A stretch of 64,000 nt of DNA. Origin: an uncultured Coriobacteriales bacterium (GTDB lineage: Bacteria > Actinomycetota > Coriobacteriia > Coriobacteriales > UMGS124). The stretch's first letter is position 1, and the number at the start of each line of letters is the position of its first letter. The notes under the pieces were generated by a model. That model did not search any database, was not told where the DNA came from, and was given only the letters and a program-made list of their open reading frames with translations. Shown here piece by piece: positions 37,322-47,503 of the stretch. Location: positions 28,146-92,145 of the forward strand of contig CAKUAI010000015.1 in assembly GCA_934636245.1 (NCBI GenBank). Direction: 5' to 3'. A program made the position numbers and the translations under genes.

Positions 37322-39208
37322 TTAGGCCAGGCCGTCGAAGCGAATGGCAACCATCGCGATGTCGTCATGGGTATCGTTGCCGGAGAATTCCTCAACCTCT
37401 TTGAGCACGCGGCGCGGGATGTCGTCCAGGCCGAAACGGCAGGCGCGCAGAAGCGCGTCGCGCAGATTGCCCTCACCGAAAAAGCCCCCTGATGGGCTAC
37501 GGGCCTCGGTGGTACCGTCGGTATAGAGGAACAGCACGTCCCCGAGCTCAAACGTGAAGCTTCCCGAAATATAGCGCATGCCCTCGAACGCGCCCACCAC
37601 CGGCGACTGCGTTGCGAGCAGCTCAAGAGAGGGGTTGGCAGAATCGGGTGCATGCACGAGCATCGCGGGGGGATGCCCAGCGCTGCAGTACTTCGCCGAG
37701 CGCGAGGGCAAGTCGACGAGCACGACGCACATGGTGGCAAACGTCTCAGCACGCGAGAAATTGAGGAACAGGCTGTTCAGCGCGCTCACCATCTCGTCGG
37801 GTTCCGTTTTTTCCCAGACATAGGCGGCAAGGCCCGTCTTGGCCATGGAAGCCACAACGGCGGCCTCCACACCCTTGCCCGACACATCGCCCATGACAAC
37901 GACGAAGCGGCCCTCCCCCAGCTCGTGCAAGTCGAAAAAGTCGCCGCCTACCACCGCCGACTCAGTGGCAGACAAGTACAGGGAGGCGGTGGAAATGCCG
38001 TTCACCTGGGGCATCTCGTTACGCAGACCCACCTGCAGGGCATGGGCGATCTGGGCTTCGTTTGCATGGATGCGCTCTGAGAAGGCGATGCGACCGATCT
38101 CCCCCGAGACATCGTTGAGAAACTCCTCGTCGAGGAAGTCAAACGGGGCATCGAGCGGGCTACGCAGCACGAGCAGCGCAAAACGCACGCCCTCGCACGC
38201 CTGCTTCGTGGCAATGGGCACGACAAACCCCGAGTTGAGATCGGTATGGCGGGCAATCCACATCCCCAAGGCACTGGCATGCTGCACGGCACGCACGCCA
38301 GAAGCCTCCCCCAGTATCTCGTCCATGGACATGTTGGTCTGAATGGGCATGTCGCAGTCTTCGCCGGTGTCGAGCGGCACGATGGCGCAGCCCGCCTCCC
38401 CATCGCGGGCCTCCACCATGAGAACGCGCGCCGGCATCGAGTCGGCGATGCACAGGGCAACCTGCTTGACCATGGACGAACAGATGGAGTCGCTCTTTAT
38501 GGCAAGGTCATGCACACGCAAAAGGGCGTCTTTAAGGTCGTTGGAACGCGTGAGGCGAAGTTGGCTCAAGGCCGAGGAGATACCGAAGGCGAGGGTCTCC
38601 GAGATGGTCTGGAGCATTTCGCGCTCCTCGTCGACCAATTCGTGGTGTTCATGCCACCCAAAGACAAGCACCGCGCTGACGCGGTCCTCGGAGAACACAG
38701 GGGCGCCCACAATGCTGGAACAGGACGTGGAAAGCAGCGAGCGCACCTTAAAGCGGGTTCCTGCGTCGTCGCGCATGATGCAGGCCTCGTCAATGCGACC
38801 GGGCCGTTCAAGGACGCTTAGGCATGTGAGGGCACGCGTGCGCGCGACAAGAGGGGGAATGCCGGGTGTCGTACGAGCCAAATCGGCAACGTCAGTCGCA
38901 TTGACCGCTAGATAGAACCCGTCGGACACGCCAAAGGGAACGTAGCCCCTGTCAGCGATGAGGTAGAAGATGGCGGCATCGGCCAGCAGGGCATCTGCCA
39001 GCTCGTTGGCAATGAGGTCGCATGTCTCCATCGCGTTGAGCCCAAAGTTGGACGAGTGGCGCAAAAGCCCCAAGACGGCCTTGAGCCTGCGGCGGCAACT
39101 GGAAAGCTCGCCCGTAAGCCGCGCGACCTCCTCACCTCTCCCCTGTGCCTCGATCGATGCGCCGCAAGCGCTGTCGTGGGTGAGTGCGTCCTTGTCGTGT
39201 TCAGACAT
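37322..39208 (-). CDS. GAF-domain PP2C (SpoIIE/RsbU-type) serine phosphatase
   Basis: The 628-aa soluble protein begins with a short coiled segment (about 25-50). Two GAF-like sensor domains (about 55-215 and 235-385) and a PP2C domain (about 410-628) follow. The PP2C metal-binding motifs are visible: VVGGDFFDLHELG, VMGDVSGKGVEAAVVASM, LYTDGTTEAR and GNDTHDDIAMV. It would dephosphorylate a STAS protein, most simply that of the downstream fusion gene. The signals sensed by the GAF domains are unknown. Confidence 0.86.
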   Translation of the reverse strand: MSEHDKDALTHDSACGASIEAQGRGEEVARLTGELSSCRRRLKAVLGLLRHSSNFGLNAMETCDLIANELADALLADAAIFYLIADRGYVPFGVSDGFYLAVNATDVADLARTTPGIPPLVARTRALTCLSVLERPGRIDEACIMRDDAGTRFKVRSLLSTSCSSIVGAPVFSEDRVSAVLVFGWHEHHELVDEEREMLQTISETLAFGISSALSQLRLTRSNDLKDALLRVHDLAIKSDSICSSMVKQVALCIADSMPARVLMVEARDGEAGCAIVPLDTGEDCDMPIQTNMSMDEILGEASGVRAVQHASALGMWIARHTDLNSGFVVPIATKQACEGVRFALLVLRSPLDAPFDFLDEEFLNDVSGEIGRIAFSERIHANEAQIAHALQVGLRNEMPQVNGISTASLYLSATESAVVGGDFFDLHELGEGRFVVVMGDVSGKGVEAAVVASMAKTGLAAYVWEKTEPDEMVSALNSLFLNFSRAETFATMCVVLVDLPSRSAKYCSAGHPPAMLVHAPDSANPSLELLATQSPVVGAFEGMRYISGSFTFELGDVLFLYTDGTTEARSPSGGFFGEGNLRDALLRACRFGLDDIPRRVLKEVEEFSGNDTHDDIAMVAIRFDGLA

Positions 39209-39245
39209 GTCGTGACCTCGGCGTCCCTAAGGTGGACATATACGA

Positions 39246-39269
39246 AAAGAGCCCCTTTCGGGGCTCTTT
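39246..39269 (-). terminator. Terminator of tRNA-Leu
   Basis: The 10-bp stem AAAGAGCCCC with its complement closes a GAAA tetraloop on the minus strand, with T residues running through the 3' arm (CTCTTTTCG). It lies nine bases after the CCA end. Confidence 0.85.
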
Positions 39270-39278
39270 GAAATTCAA

Positions 39279-39366
39279 TGGTGTCGGAGGCGGGACTTGA
39301 ACCCGCAAGACCGTAAAGGTCACTAGCACCTCAAGCTAGCGCGTCTGCCTATTCCGCCACTCCGAC
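39279..39366 (-). tRNA. tRNA-Leu (GAG)
   Basis: This 88-nt class II tRNA has acceptor GTCGGAG/CTCCGAC, an anticodon loop TTGAGGT (GAG), a long variable arm (TGACCTTTACGGTCT), T arm GCGGGTTCAAGTCCCGC, discriminator A and encoded CCA. Confidence 0.96.
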
Positions 39367-39383
39367 TTGCAACGCGAGAAGTA

Positions 39384-39412
39384 ACTATACAATACGAGAC
39401 CGTCTCTGACAA
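39384..39412 (-). promoter_or_regulatory. Promoter of tRNA-Leu
   Basis: Minus-strand -35 TTGTCA, a 17-base spacer and -10 TATAGT, 17 bases before the tRNA. Confidence 0.8.
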
Positions 39413-39476
39413 GCCCTGAATTGCAGGCCCTTCAAAACCAAGAAGTAACTCACAATTCCACCATACATGGGCCACG

Positions 39477-41177
39477 CTACGCCGAAAGCCAGCATCCTGC
39501 AAAGTCGAGCGTGTAATCGGCCGAGACCGCCAAGGAGTTGACGCGAGACGAGCACGCAACGCCAGGACCCGCATACAGAAGAGGCACGACCGGCATGTCC
39601 TGGGCGATGGTCTGACACACCTCGCGCAGGACATCGAGCCTAGCCGCCTCGTCGGACATTTCCCAGGCCGACTCGAGCGCCTCGTCAACCTCGGTGCTGG
39701 CATACCCACCCAGGTTGTCGCCACCCCGAGAATGGAAGAGGCTGAAGAGCTCCGCGCCGGCCGCATCGCACGGAGGCAGGTGACACACGAGGGCAAGCTC
39801 GAAGTCGCCCTCCTGCAGCCTGGAGAGGTACTCAGGCCACGAAGGGGTGTCGACGCACACGGCAACGCCTGCGTCATCAAGCTGTGCGGCCACCTCCTGA
39901 CCCAGGCCCGCAAGCAAGCAGGGGTCGCAAAGCATCTCAAGCTCATCCGTGCCGAGGGCAGCGTCTACCTGATCGGAAAGACCCTTTTCCAGCTCATTAT
40001 CGGGAAGCTTCCAGGCGCGCTCCTCGTAGCCGAGGTTCGAGGGCAGCAGCGCACCGTCAGCCGCACAGAGGGGGTCAAGACCAAGGGCGGTCGCCAGGAC
40101 CTGAACGTCGAGCGCACGCCCAAGCGCGCGGCGCGTCTCAGCCTGGTCAAACGGCTCACGAGCACAGTTGCACACGAGCATGCAGATGCTCCTGAAACCC
40201 TCATGAGCAACCTGCGCGTCAGGGTTCAAAATGCGGTCGGGGCCGGCGGAGCCCAACTCGTCGGACAGCGCGCTCGCTTGATCGACAGGCACGAGCGTGA
40301 CGTCGAGATTGCCCGTCTTTATTGCCTCGCCCACATCCGTGAAGTCCTCGTTGACCTGGAACTGGAGCGCGTCGACATGGGCGTTGGTCCCCCAATAGCT
40401 GGCATTGCGCACAAGATGCACGCCGGCGTCAGCTTGGAGGGCGCCGTCGAGGCAGAATGGCCCATTGCCGCAGGGCACGTCGCCAAACCCCCCCTCCGCC
40501 TTGAAAGATGCGACGGACATGGGAGCAAGCTGCGGCAGGCTCGCCAGATAAGCAAAGTCGGGAAAGCTGTGTGCGAGGTTCACGATGAGCGTGTAATCGT
40601 CGGGGCACTCCAAATCAAGCTGCGCACCCGCGACGCCCGCCGCGACATCCTCGAATCCCGCCACCATGGACAGGCACGACGCAAGCCCATGCCCGCCATG
40701 GGCAACGAGGGCGTTCCAGGCATTGGCGAAGCACGTTGACGTGACGGACTCTCCGTTTTGAAACGCCATGCCCTCACGCAGGTGAAAGGTAAACCGCTCC
40801 GAGAAGAGGTCAGCCTCCCAGCTCGTGGCTGCTTTTCCCACAAGCGTCATCTGGTCGAAGTCATATTGCGTCAGACTGTCGAACATGCAGCGGCACACAA
40901 GCCGCTCCCAATACCCCCAGGCCTCATGGGGGTTGACCGTGGAAAGCGGGACGCTCTGGCACGTAAGCGTGCCGCCTTCAAGCACACGGGCGGCTACAGG
41001 GGCGCCCTGGTTGGCGGCAAGTCTCGCCTCGTTCACCACAGGCAGCTCGATGGGGCTGGAGCCGGGCATGACCCCATTGAGGCTGCATCCTCCCAAGAGT
41101 GCAGCGCCGGCGCCCAAAAGTGCCGATGCGGCAAACCCGCGTCGGCTTACCATGCCCGTCTCTTCATCTCGCCTCAT
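39477..41177 (-). CDS. Orphan oligopeptide-type ABC substrate-binding lipoprotein (SBP_bac_5)
   Basis: The 566-aa protein starts with a signal holding a twin arginine (MVSRRGFAASALLGAG) and a lipobox ending LLGGC, so it should be a surface lipoprotein. The mature part has the family 5 binding-protein layout (LVCRCMFDSLTQYD, TFHLREGMAFQNGE, GNGPFCLDG). It probably captures a peptide or similar solute. No permease or ATPase genes lie next to it. ATG 41177 is preceded by AGGAG at seven bases. Confidence 0.85.
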   Translation of the reverse strand: MRRDEETGMVSRRGFAASALLGAGAALLGGCSLNGVMPGSSPIELPVVNEARLAANQGAPVAARVLEGGTLTCQSVPLSTVNPHEAWGYWERLVCRCMFDSLTQYDFDQMTLVGKAATSWEADLFSERFTFHLREGMAFQNGESVTSTCFANAWNALVAHGGHGLASCLSMVAGFEDVAAGVAGAQLDLECPDDYTLIVNLAHSFPDFAYLASLPQLAPMSVASFKAEGGFGDVPCGNGPFCLDGALQADAGVHLVRNASYWGTNAHVDALQFQVNEDFTDVGEAIKTGNLDVTLVPVDQASALSDELGSAGPDRILNPDAQVAHEGFRSICMLVCNCAREPFDQAETRRALGRALDVQVLATALGLDPLCAADGALLPSNLGYEERAWKLPDNELEKGLSDQVDAALGTDELEMLCDPCLLAGLGQEVAAQLDDAGVAVCVDTPSWPEYLSRLQEGDFELALVCHLPPCDAAGAELFSLFHSRGGDNLGGYASTEVDEALESAWEMSDEAARLDVLREVCQTIAQDMPVVPLLYAGPGVACSSRVNSLAVSADYTLDFAGCWLSA

Positions 41178-41251
41178 GCCATCTCCTGCCCGTCGCTCGT
41201 TGCTGAAAGTGTACCGTGAGACGGGCTCACGGCGGCGCGCAAACGAAAAAA

Positions 41252-41278
41252 GGTGCCGACGCTTTACACGCCGGCACC
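41252..41278 (-). terminator. Terminator of secG
   Basis: On the minus strand, GGTGCCGGCG and CGTCGGCACC pair around a 7-base loop and are followed by TTTTTTC. Confidence 0.9.
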
Positions 41279-41313
41279 CTCAGATACCTTGAATCTCAGG
41301 TTTGGAGCAGACC

Positions 41314-41565
41314 CTATGCCACGCTGCCCTGCGGGAAGATGAGCATGAAGATAAGCAGGCAGATGATGAAGACGGCAGCGCAGATGATAGTGAGCTTGTC
41401 GAGGTTCTTCTCAACCGTGCCCGTGCCGCCCATGTTGGAGTACATGGAACCGGCAATCATCTCCGAAACACCCGTGCCCTTGCCGGAATGCATAAGAATG
41501 AAGACGACAAGGCCGATGCCAGAAAGGAACCAGATAACAATCAGCGGGATAAGCAGAGGGTTCAA
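41314..41565 (-). CDS. secG: Preprotein translocase subunit SecG
   Basis: This 83-aa protein has two membrane helices (about 5-25 and 59-79). The SecG signature FILMHSGKGTGVSEMIAGSM lies between them. SecG stimulates SecYE-SecA translocation. The start is TTG 41565, six bases after GAGGAG. Its place after gap-pgk-tpiA-gpmI matches the common Gram-positive order. Confidence 0.92.
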   Translation of the reverse strand: MNPLLIPLIVIWFLSGIGLVVFILMHSGKGTGVSEMIAGSMYSNMGGTGTVEKNLDKLTIICAAVFIICLLIFMLIFPQGSVA

Positions 41566-41695
41566 GATGCGCTCCTCATAGTGCGGACTAAAGGTCTTAA
41601 CGTTGAAACCGCAGGTAAAGTGAGCAACGTAGGGTCAGCCGAGTCACTTGGGCCCAATCGCGGCACACCTAGAGCGGAAACAGTAGCTGATTGTA

Positions 41696-43249
41696 TCAGG
41701 AAACCTTGTGTTGGATAAGGCTCTTGCCCGTCCAGCAGTCCGGTTTCTCCAATCCTACAAGATCGATGAGCGAGGGAGCCACATCGCAGAGCTTGCCGTG
41801 GGCGTCAGGCACAATCTCGACCCCGTCGGCAACGACGATGAAGGGCACGGGCGCCGTGGTATGGGACGTCACGGGGTGGCGCTGCCCATCCGCGTCGACC
41901 TTGAACATGCAGTCGCAGTTGCCGTGGTCGGCGATGATGATGGCAAAACCACCCTTGGCCCGCACGGCATCGACAACCTTGCCCACGGCCACGTCGGTGG
42001 CCTCCACGGCACGCACTGCCGCCTCGACGTTGCCGGTGTGACCCACCATGTCGGGGTTGGCGAAGTTGACCACATACACGTCGGCCTCGTCGGACTCGAT
42101 GGCCGCCTTGAGGCCGTCTGCAACCTCGGGGGCGCTCATCTGCGGCTGGAGGTCGTAAGTGGCAACCTTCGGCGAGGCAACGAGCACGCGCTCCTCCCCC
42201 TGCTTGGGCTGCTCGACGCCGCCGTTGATGAAGAACGTCACGTGCGCGTACTTCTCAGTCTCAGCGGTGTGGAGCTGGCGCAGACCCGCAGCCGCGACAA
42301 CGTCGGCAAGGACGTTTTGCGGGTTCTCCTTCGGGAAGGCAACCTGCACGTTGAGCTCGGGGTCGTACTCGGTCATGGTGACGAAGCTCACCTGCGGGAC
42401 ACGGCCGCGCTCGAAGCCGGTAAAGTCGGCCTCGGTGAAGGCGCGAGAAAGCTCGCGGGCGCGGTCGGGCCTGAAGTTGAAGAACACCACCGCGTCGCCG
42501 TCGACGACACCGGCTTCGTCGCAGGCAAACGGCACGACGAACTCGTCGTAGACGCCCGCCGCATAGCTGGCCTCGACGCCCTGGCGGGCAGGCTGCACGG
42601 CGGTGCCGCGACCCAGGACGACGGCGTCCCAGGCACGCTGCACACGCTCCCAGCGGTTGTCGCGGTCCATGGCGTAGTAGCGGCCCGAGACCGACCCGAT
42701 GCGGCAGTCGCACGCGCTCTTCTCCGAGATGTTGGCGCACGCCGCCGAAAGCTCGTCGATGTAGCCCAGGCCGGAGTCGGGAGCGACGTCGCGGCCGTCG
42801 AGGAAGGCATGCACGCGCACGCGCTGGACGCCCTCGCGCACGGCCAACTCGAGCAGCGCCAGGCAGTGGCGGATGTGGGAGTGCACGCCGCCGTCGGACA
42901 TGAGGCCCATCACATGCAGGGTGGACTTACTCGCGGCGACCTTGCGGCAGGCCTCGACGAGCACCTCGTTCTCAAAGATCTCGCCAGTCTGGACGGCATG
43001 GTTCAGGCGCATGAGCTCCTGCATGACCACACGTCCCGCTCCGATGTTGAGATGACCGACCTCGGAGTTGCCCATCTGACCCGCAGGCAGGCCGACGGCC
43101 TCGCCGGAAGCCTCGATGGTCGTCCAGGGGTACTGGGCCATGAGGGCGTCGAGGTTGGGCGTGGCGGCGAGGCTCACGGCGTTCGCCTCGCTGGGCGCGG
43201 CCCATCCCAGGCCGTCCATGATGACGAGAAGGGCGGGAAGCCTATACAT
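41696..43249 (-). CDS. gpmI: 2,3-bisphosphoglycerate-independent phosphoglycerate mutase
   Basis: This 517-aa Mn-dependent enzyme interconverts 3- and 2-phosphoglycerate. It starts LLVIMDGLGWA and has the nucleophile segment GQMGNSEVGHLNIGAGR, FLDGRDVAPDSG and the C-terminal metal motif IIIADHGNCDCMF. Its start overlaps the tpiA stop by eight bases, showing tight coupling within the glycolytic operon. Confidence 0.96.
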   Translation of the reverse strand: MYRLPALLVIMDGLGWAAPSEANAVSLAATPNLDALMAQYPWTTIEASGEAVGLPAGQMGNSEVGHLNIGAGRVVMQELMRLNHAVQTGEIFENEVLVEACRKVAASKSTLHVMGLMSDGGVHSHIRHCLALLELAVREGVQRVRVHAFLDGRDVAPDSGLGYIDELSAACANISEKSACDCRIGSVSGRYYAMDRDNRWERVQRAWDAVVLGRGTAVQPARQGVEASYAAGVYDEFVVPFACDEAGVVDGDAVVFFNFRPDRARELSRAFTEADFTGFERGRVPQVSFVTMTEYDPELNVQVAFPKENPQNVLADVVAAAGLRQLHTAETEKYAHVTFFINGGVEQPKQGEERVLVASPKVATYDLQPQMSAPEVADGLKAAIESDEADVYVVNFANPDMVGHTGNVEAAVRAVEATDVAVGKVVDAVRAKGGFAIIIADHGNCDCMFKVDADGQRHPVTSHTTAPVPFIVVADGVEIVPDAHGKLCDVAPSLIDLVGLEKPDCWTGKSLIQHKVS

Positions 43250-44049
43250 GTAGCACCGCCTTCACAATGTCGATGAACTTGTCGGCGTCGAGGGCGTCTC
43301 CGCCCACGAGCACGCCGTCCACGTCGTCGCACGCGGTAAAGAACGCGGCGTTGCCCGACTTGACGGAGCCGCCGTAGAGCACGTAGCAACGCTTGGCGCA
43401 GTCCTGCCCCGCGACCTCGGCCACCGCCGCGCGAATCTGGGCGGCGACGTCCTGCACGTACTCGGGCGTGGGGACCTTGCCCGAACCGATGGCCCAAACA
43501 GGCTCGTAGGCAACGGCGAAGTCGCGACCTGCCAGGTCAAGCCCAGCAAGGGAAGCGCGCACCTGCTCGGTCACGTACGCAGAAGTGGAGCCCGCCTCGT
43601 AGACGTCAAGCGGCTCGCCGACGCACACGACGGGAGCGATGCCGGCGCGGATGAGCGCGGCGGCCTTGGCGGACACCTGCTCGCTCGTCTCACCGTGACC
43701 ATGCCTGCGCTCGGAATGGCCCACGATGCACCACGTGCAGTCGAGATCGGCGAGCATGGGCGCAGAGATGTCGCCCGTGAAGGCGCCCGCGTCTTCTGGC
43801 GAGCAGTCCTGGCCGCCCACCTTCGCGAAGGACTTGTCGAAGGCGAGCACGTTGCTCACGCCGCGAAGCGCCGTGGCAGGCGGGCACAGGACGATTTCGA
43901 CGCTGTTCTTCCAGGAACGCTCGAGACGGTCGTCGACAAGCTGTGCAAGCTGAACGGCGGCGCTGTAGGTCTTGTTCATCTTCCAGTTGCCCGCCACGAC
44001 GACCTTGCGCGCATCGCCGGGCTGGGGCTGGGACTGGGAGCGACCGAAA

Positions 44050-44060
<11 letters not shown>
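43242..44060 (-). CDS. tpiA: Triosephosphate isomerase
   Basis: TpiA interconverts dihydroxyacetone phosphate and glyceraldehyde 3-phosphate. The 272-aa protein has VVAGNWKMNKT, CIVGHSERR (electrophilic His), the catalytic glutamate motif VAYEPVWAIGSGK and LYGGSVKSGN. About 17 residues (MPISFGRSQSQPQPGDA) precede the usual start. ATG 44060 overlaps the end of pgk by 11 bases and has GGAGGCG upstream. Confidence 0.96.
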
Positions 44061-45243
<1,183 letters not shown>

Positions 45244-45352
45244 ACTTCCTCGATTCAAGTCGTGCGCCCGAAAGGGGGCGCGGCTGTAAACACGCGAATT
45301 GTACCGTATGGCGCTTCCGGCCCCCAGGCGACCGGATACCGTTCAAACCAAA

Positions 45353-45388
45353 CGCCGCCCAAAAGCCATGACGGGCCTTTGGGCGGCG
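45353..45388 (-). terminator. Hairpin between gap and pgk
   Basis: CGCCGCCCAAA and its exact complement form an 11-bp stem with a structured 14-base loop, followed on the minus strand by GTTTGGTTTG. It is a likely terminator or partial terminator of gap. Confidence 0.7.
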
Positions 45389-45466
45389 CAAACAGGTCAT
45401 ACAATCACAACACAGGCATGGGCTCTGATTCCGTAACGGTTTTAAACAGCCCTTGCACCAGGCCGT

Positions 45467-46489
45467 TTAGCGCGTGGCGACAATCTTTGCCAAGTCGAGC
45501 AGGCGGCAGGAATAGCCCATCTCGTTGTCGTACCAGGAGACGACCTTCACGAGCGTGCCCTCGCCGCCGAGCACCATCGTGCAGCCGGCGTCAAACAGGC
45601 TCGAGCACTTCTCGCCAATGACGTCGTTGGACACGAGCGGCTCCTCGGAGTAGGCCAGGATGCCCTTGAGCGGGCCCTCGGCCGCAGCCTTCATGGCGGC
45701 GTTGATCTCCTCGATGCTCACGGGACGCTCAAGCTCGGCCACGAGGTCGACCATGGAGCCATCGGGGGTGGGAACGCGGGCAGAGAAGCCGTCGAGCTTG
45801 CCCTTGAGCTCGGGGATGACCAGGCCGAGCGCCTTGGCGGCACCGGTGGTGGTGGGGATGATGGACATGGCGGCACCACGGGCGCGACGCAGGTCGGAGT
45901 GCGAGTTGTCGAGCAGGCGCTGGTCGGTGGTGTAGGAGTGCACAGTGGTCATGAAGCCGCGCTTGACGCCGAAGGAGTCCACGAGGACCTTGGCGACGGG
46001 AGCCAGGCAGTTCGTGGTGCAGGAGGCGTTGCTCACGACGTGCATCGTGTCGGGATCGTACTGGTCGTCGTTGACGCCGACGACGAACGTGCCGTCGATC
46101 TCGCCCTTGGCGGGAGCGGACAGGACGACCTTCTTGGCGCCGCACTCGATGTGGCGGCGAAGGTCGGGTGCGGAGCGGAACTTGCCCGTGCAGTCGAGCA
46201 CGACGTCGACGCCCAGCTCGCCCCAGGGAAGGGCGGGAATGGCCTTGGGCTCGCGGGCGGAGAGGCCCTTGATGCGGGTCGTGCCGTCGACGATGAAGTC
46301 CATGCCATCGACGACCAGGTCGTGTGCGAGCTTGCCGTGGACGGAGTCGCGGCGGCAAAGCTGCGCCATGGCCTCAGTTTTGCCCAGGTCGTTGATGGCC
46401 ACGACCTCGATATCGGGATCGTCGAGAGCAGCGCGGAACGCCACGCGCCCGATGCGACCGAAGCCGTTGATACCGATTCTGACCGTCAT
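45467..46489 (-). CDS. gap: Glyceraldehyde-3-phosphate dehydrogenase, type I
   Basis: The 340-aa enzyme has the NAD-binding VRIGINGFGRIGRVAFRAA, the active-site VSNASCTTNCLAPVAKVL, TTVHSYTTDQRLLD and SWYDNEMGYSCRLLDL. AAGGAGG precedes ATG 46489. It lies downstream of whiA, as in many Gram-positive genomes where rapZ-yvcK-whiA and the glycolytic genes are neighbours. Confidence 0.97.
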   Translation of the reverse strand: MTVRIGINGFGRIGRVAFRAALDDPDIEVVAINDLGKTEAMAQLCRRDSVHGKLAHDLVVDGMDFIVDGTTRIKGLSAREPKAIPALPWGELGVDVVLDCTGKFRSAPDLRRHIECGAKKVVLSAPAKGEIDGTFVVGVNDDQYDPDTMHVVSNASCTTNCLAPVAKVLVDSFGVKRGFMTTVHSYTTDQRLLDNSHSDLRRARGAAMSIIPTTTGAAKALGLVIPELKGKLDGFSARVPTPDGSMVDLVAELERPVSIEEINAAMKAAAEGPLKGILAYSEEPLVSNDVIGEKCSSLFDAGCTMVLGGEGTLVKVVSWYDNEMGYSCRLLDLAKIVATR

Positions 46490-46558
46490 GCGATAATCCT
46501 CCTTAACGTGGGCTCCACGCCCGAACATCGGATAGATGGTTAACACAATTGTAACGTA

Positions 46559-47503
46559 TCATTCACTGCCGTTTGCCCGCTGCTCGGCGAGTAGCTGCTC
46601 TAAGCGGCGCACGCGGTGTGCGACGGCAGATTTTGACAGGGGCGGGTCGGCTATGTTGCCCAGCTCGCGCAACGACAGGTCGGCATGGGCCAGGCGAAGA
46701 TCGCAGAAGTCCTTGAGCGCGCGCGGGAGCTTTTCGTACCCCACTTCGGCGATGACCTGCTCAACGAGAAGCGTTTGGCTGCCTGCAGCGGCGGCCGCCT
46801 TCTTCTGATTCGCGAGCTCGGCATTTACCAGGCGGTTTGCATCGTTTCGAGCAGAGCGCACCGCGCGGACCCGCGCCATTTTGAGCGCACAACGCGGGGC
46901 GCCCAAGGCCGCGAGCATCTCCTGGATGCCCTCGGCGCTCTTGTGGTAGATGACGAAGGCGCCGCGCCGGCGACCCACGCGGGCAGGGATGCCCACACGT
47001 TCGCACATGGAGGCGATGCCGTCGGCGATGCTGCGCGTCTGCGCCACAATCTCCATATGGGCGTCGGCCGTATGCGGCTCGGAGACGAATCCACCGGCCA
47101 AGAAAGCGCCACGCAGATAGGCAAACGCCGCTTCCTCATCGGGCACGAGGGCTGCAGGAATCTCCCGGGCAAGGCCGAGCTGGGAGGTGAGCACGCCCAT
47201 CTCGATGAGCGCCTCCTCCAAACCCTCCTGGTCGGGAACGCTGATGAGGTAGTTGCGCGTCTTGTGCAGGACGCTGCGACGCACGGTGAGCTGGCACGTC
47301 AGCGGCTTCGAGCCATTGAGGAGCGTGTATGCCACGCGGGCGACCGAGCCGGTCTCGGTGGTGAGCGCGAGCCTGAAGCGCCGGGCACCCGACAGCGACA
47401 GCGTGCCACAGATGCGCACGATGGCCGCCAGCTCGGCCCGCTCGGCGACTGCGCCGCTCTCCACACGGGAAAGCTCGTCCTTTACCTCTGCCGTGAAGGA
47501 CAC
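46559..47503 (-). CDS. whiA: WhiA, DNA-binding regulator with LAGLIDADG-like fold
   Basis: The 314-aa protein has the WhiA N-terminal LAGLIDADG-related domain (FTAEVKDELSR, AYLRGAFLAGGFVSEP). It has a C-terminal helix-turn-helix (LSLRELGNIADPPLSKSAVAHRVRRLEQL). WhiA controls sporulation septation in Streptomyces and cell division in other Gram-positives; the regulon here is unknown. GTG 47503 overlaps the yvcK end by 22 bases. Confidence 0.95.
   Translation of the reverse strand: MSFTAEVKDELSRVESGAVAERAELAAIVRICGTLSLSGARRFRLALTTETGSVARVAYTLLNGSKPLTCQLTVRRSVLHKTRNYLISVPDQEGLEEALIEMGVLTSQLGLAREIPAALVPDEEAAFAYLRGAFLAGGFVSEPHTADAHMEIVAQTRSIADGIASMCERVGIPARVGRRRGAFVIYHKSAEGIQEMLAALGAPRCALKMARVRAVRSARNDANRLVNAELANQKKAAAAAGSQTLLVEQVIAEVGYEKLPRALKDFCDLRLAHADLSLRELGNIADPPLSKSAVAHRVRRLEQLLAEQRANGSE

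Noticed and set aside
36272..37492. 406-codon plus-strand frame starting in tRNA-Cys
   Set aside because: It overlaps the tRNA, a strong terminator and the STAS-HATPase gene, and shows no domain.
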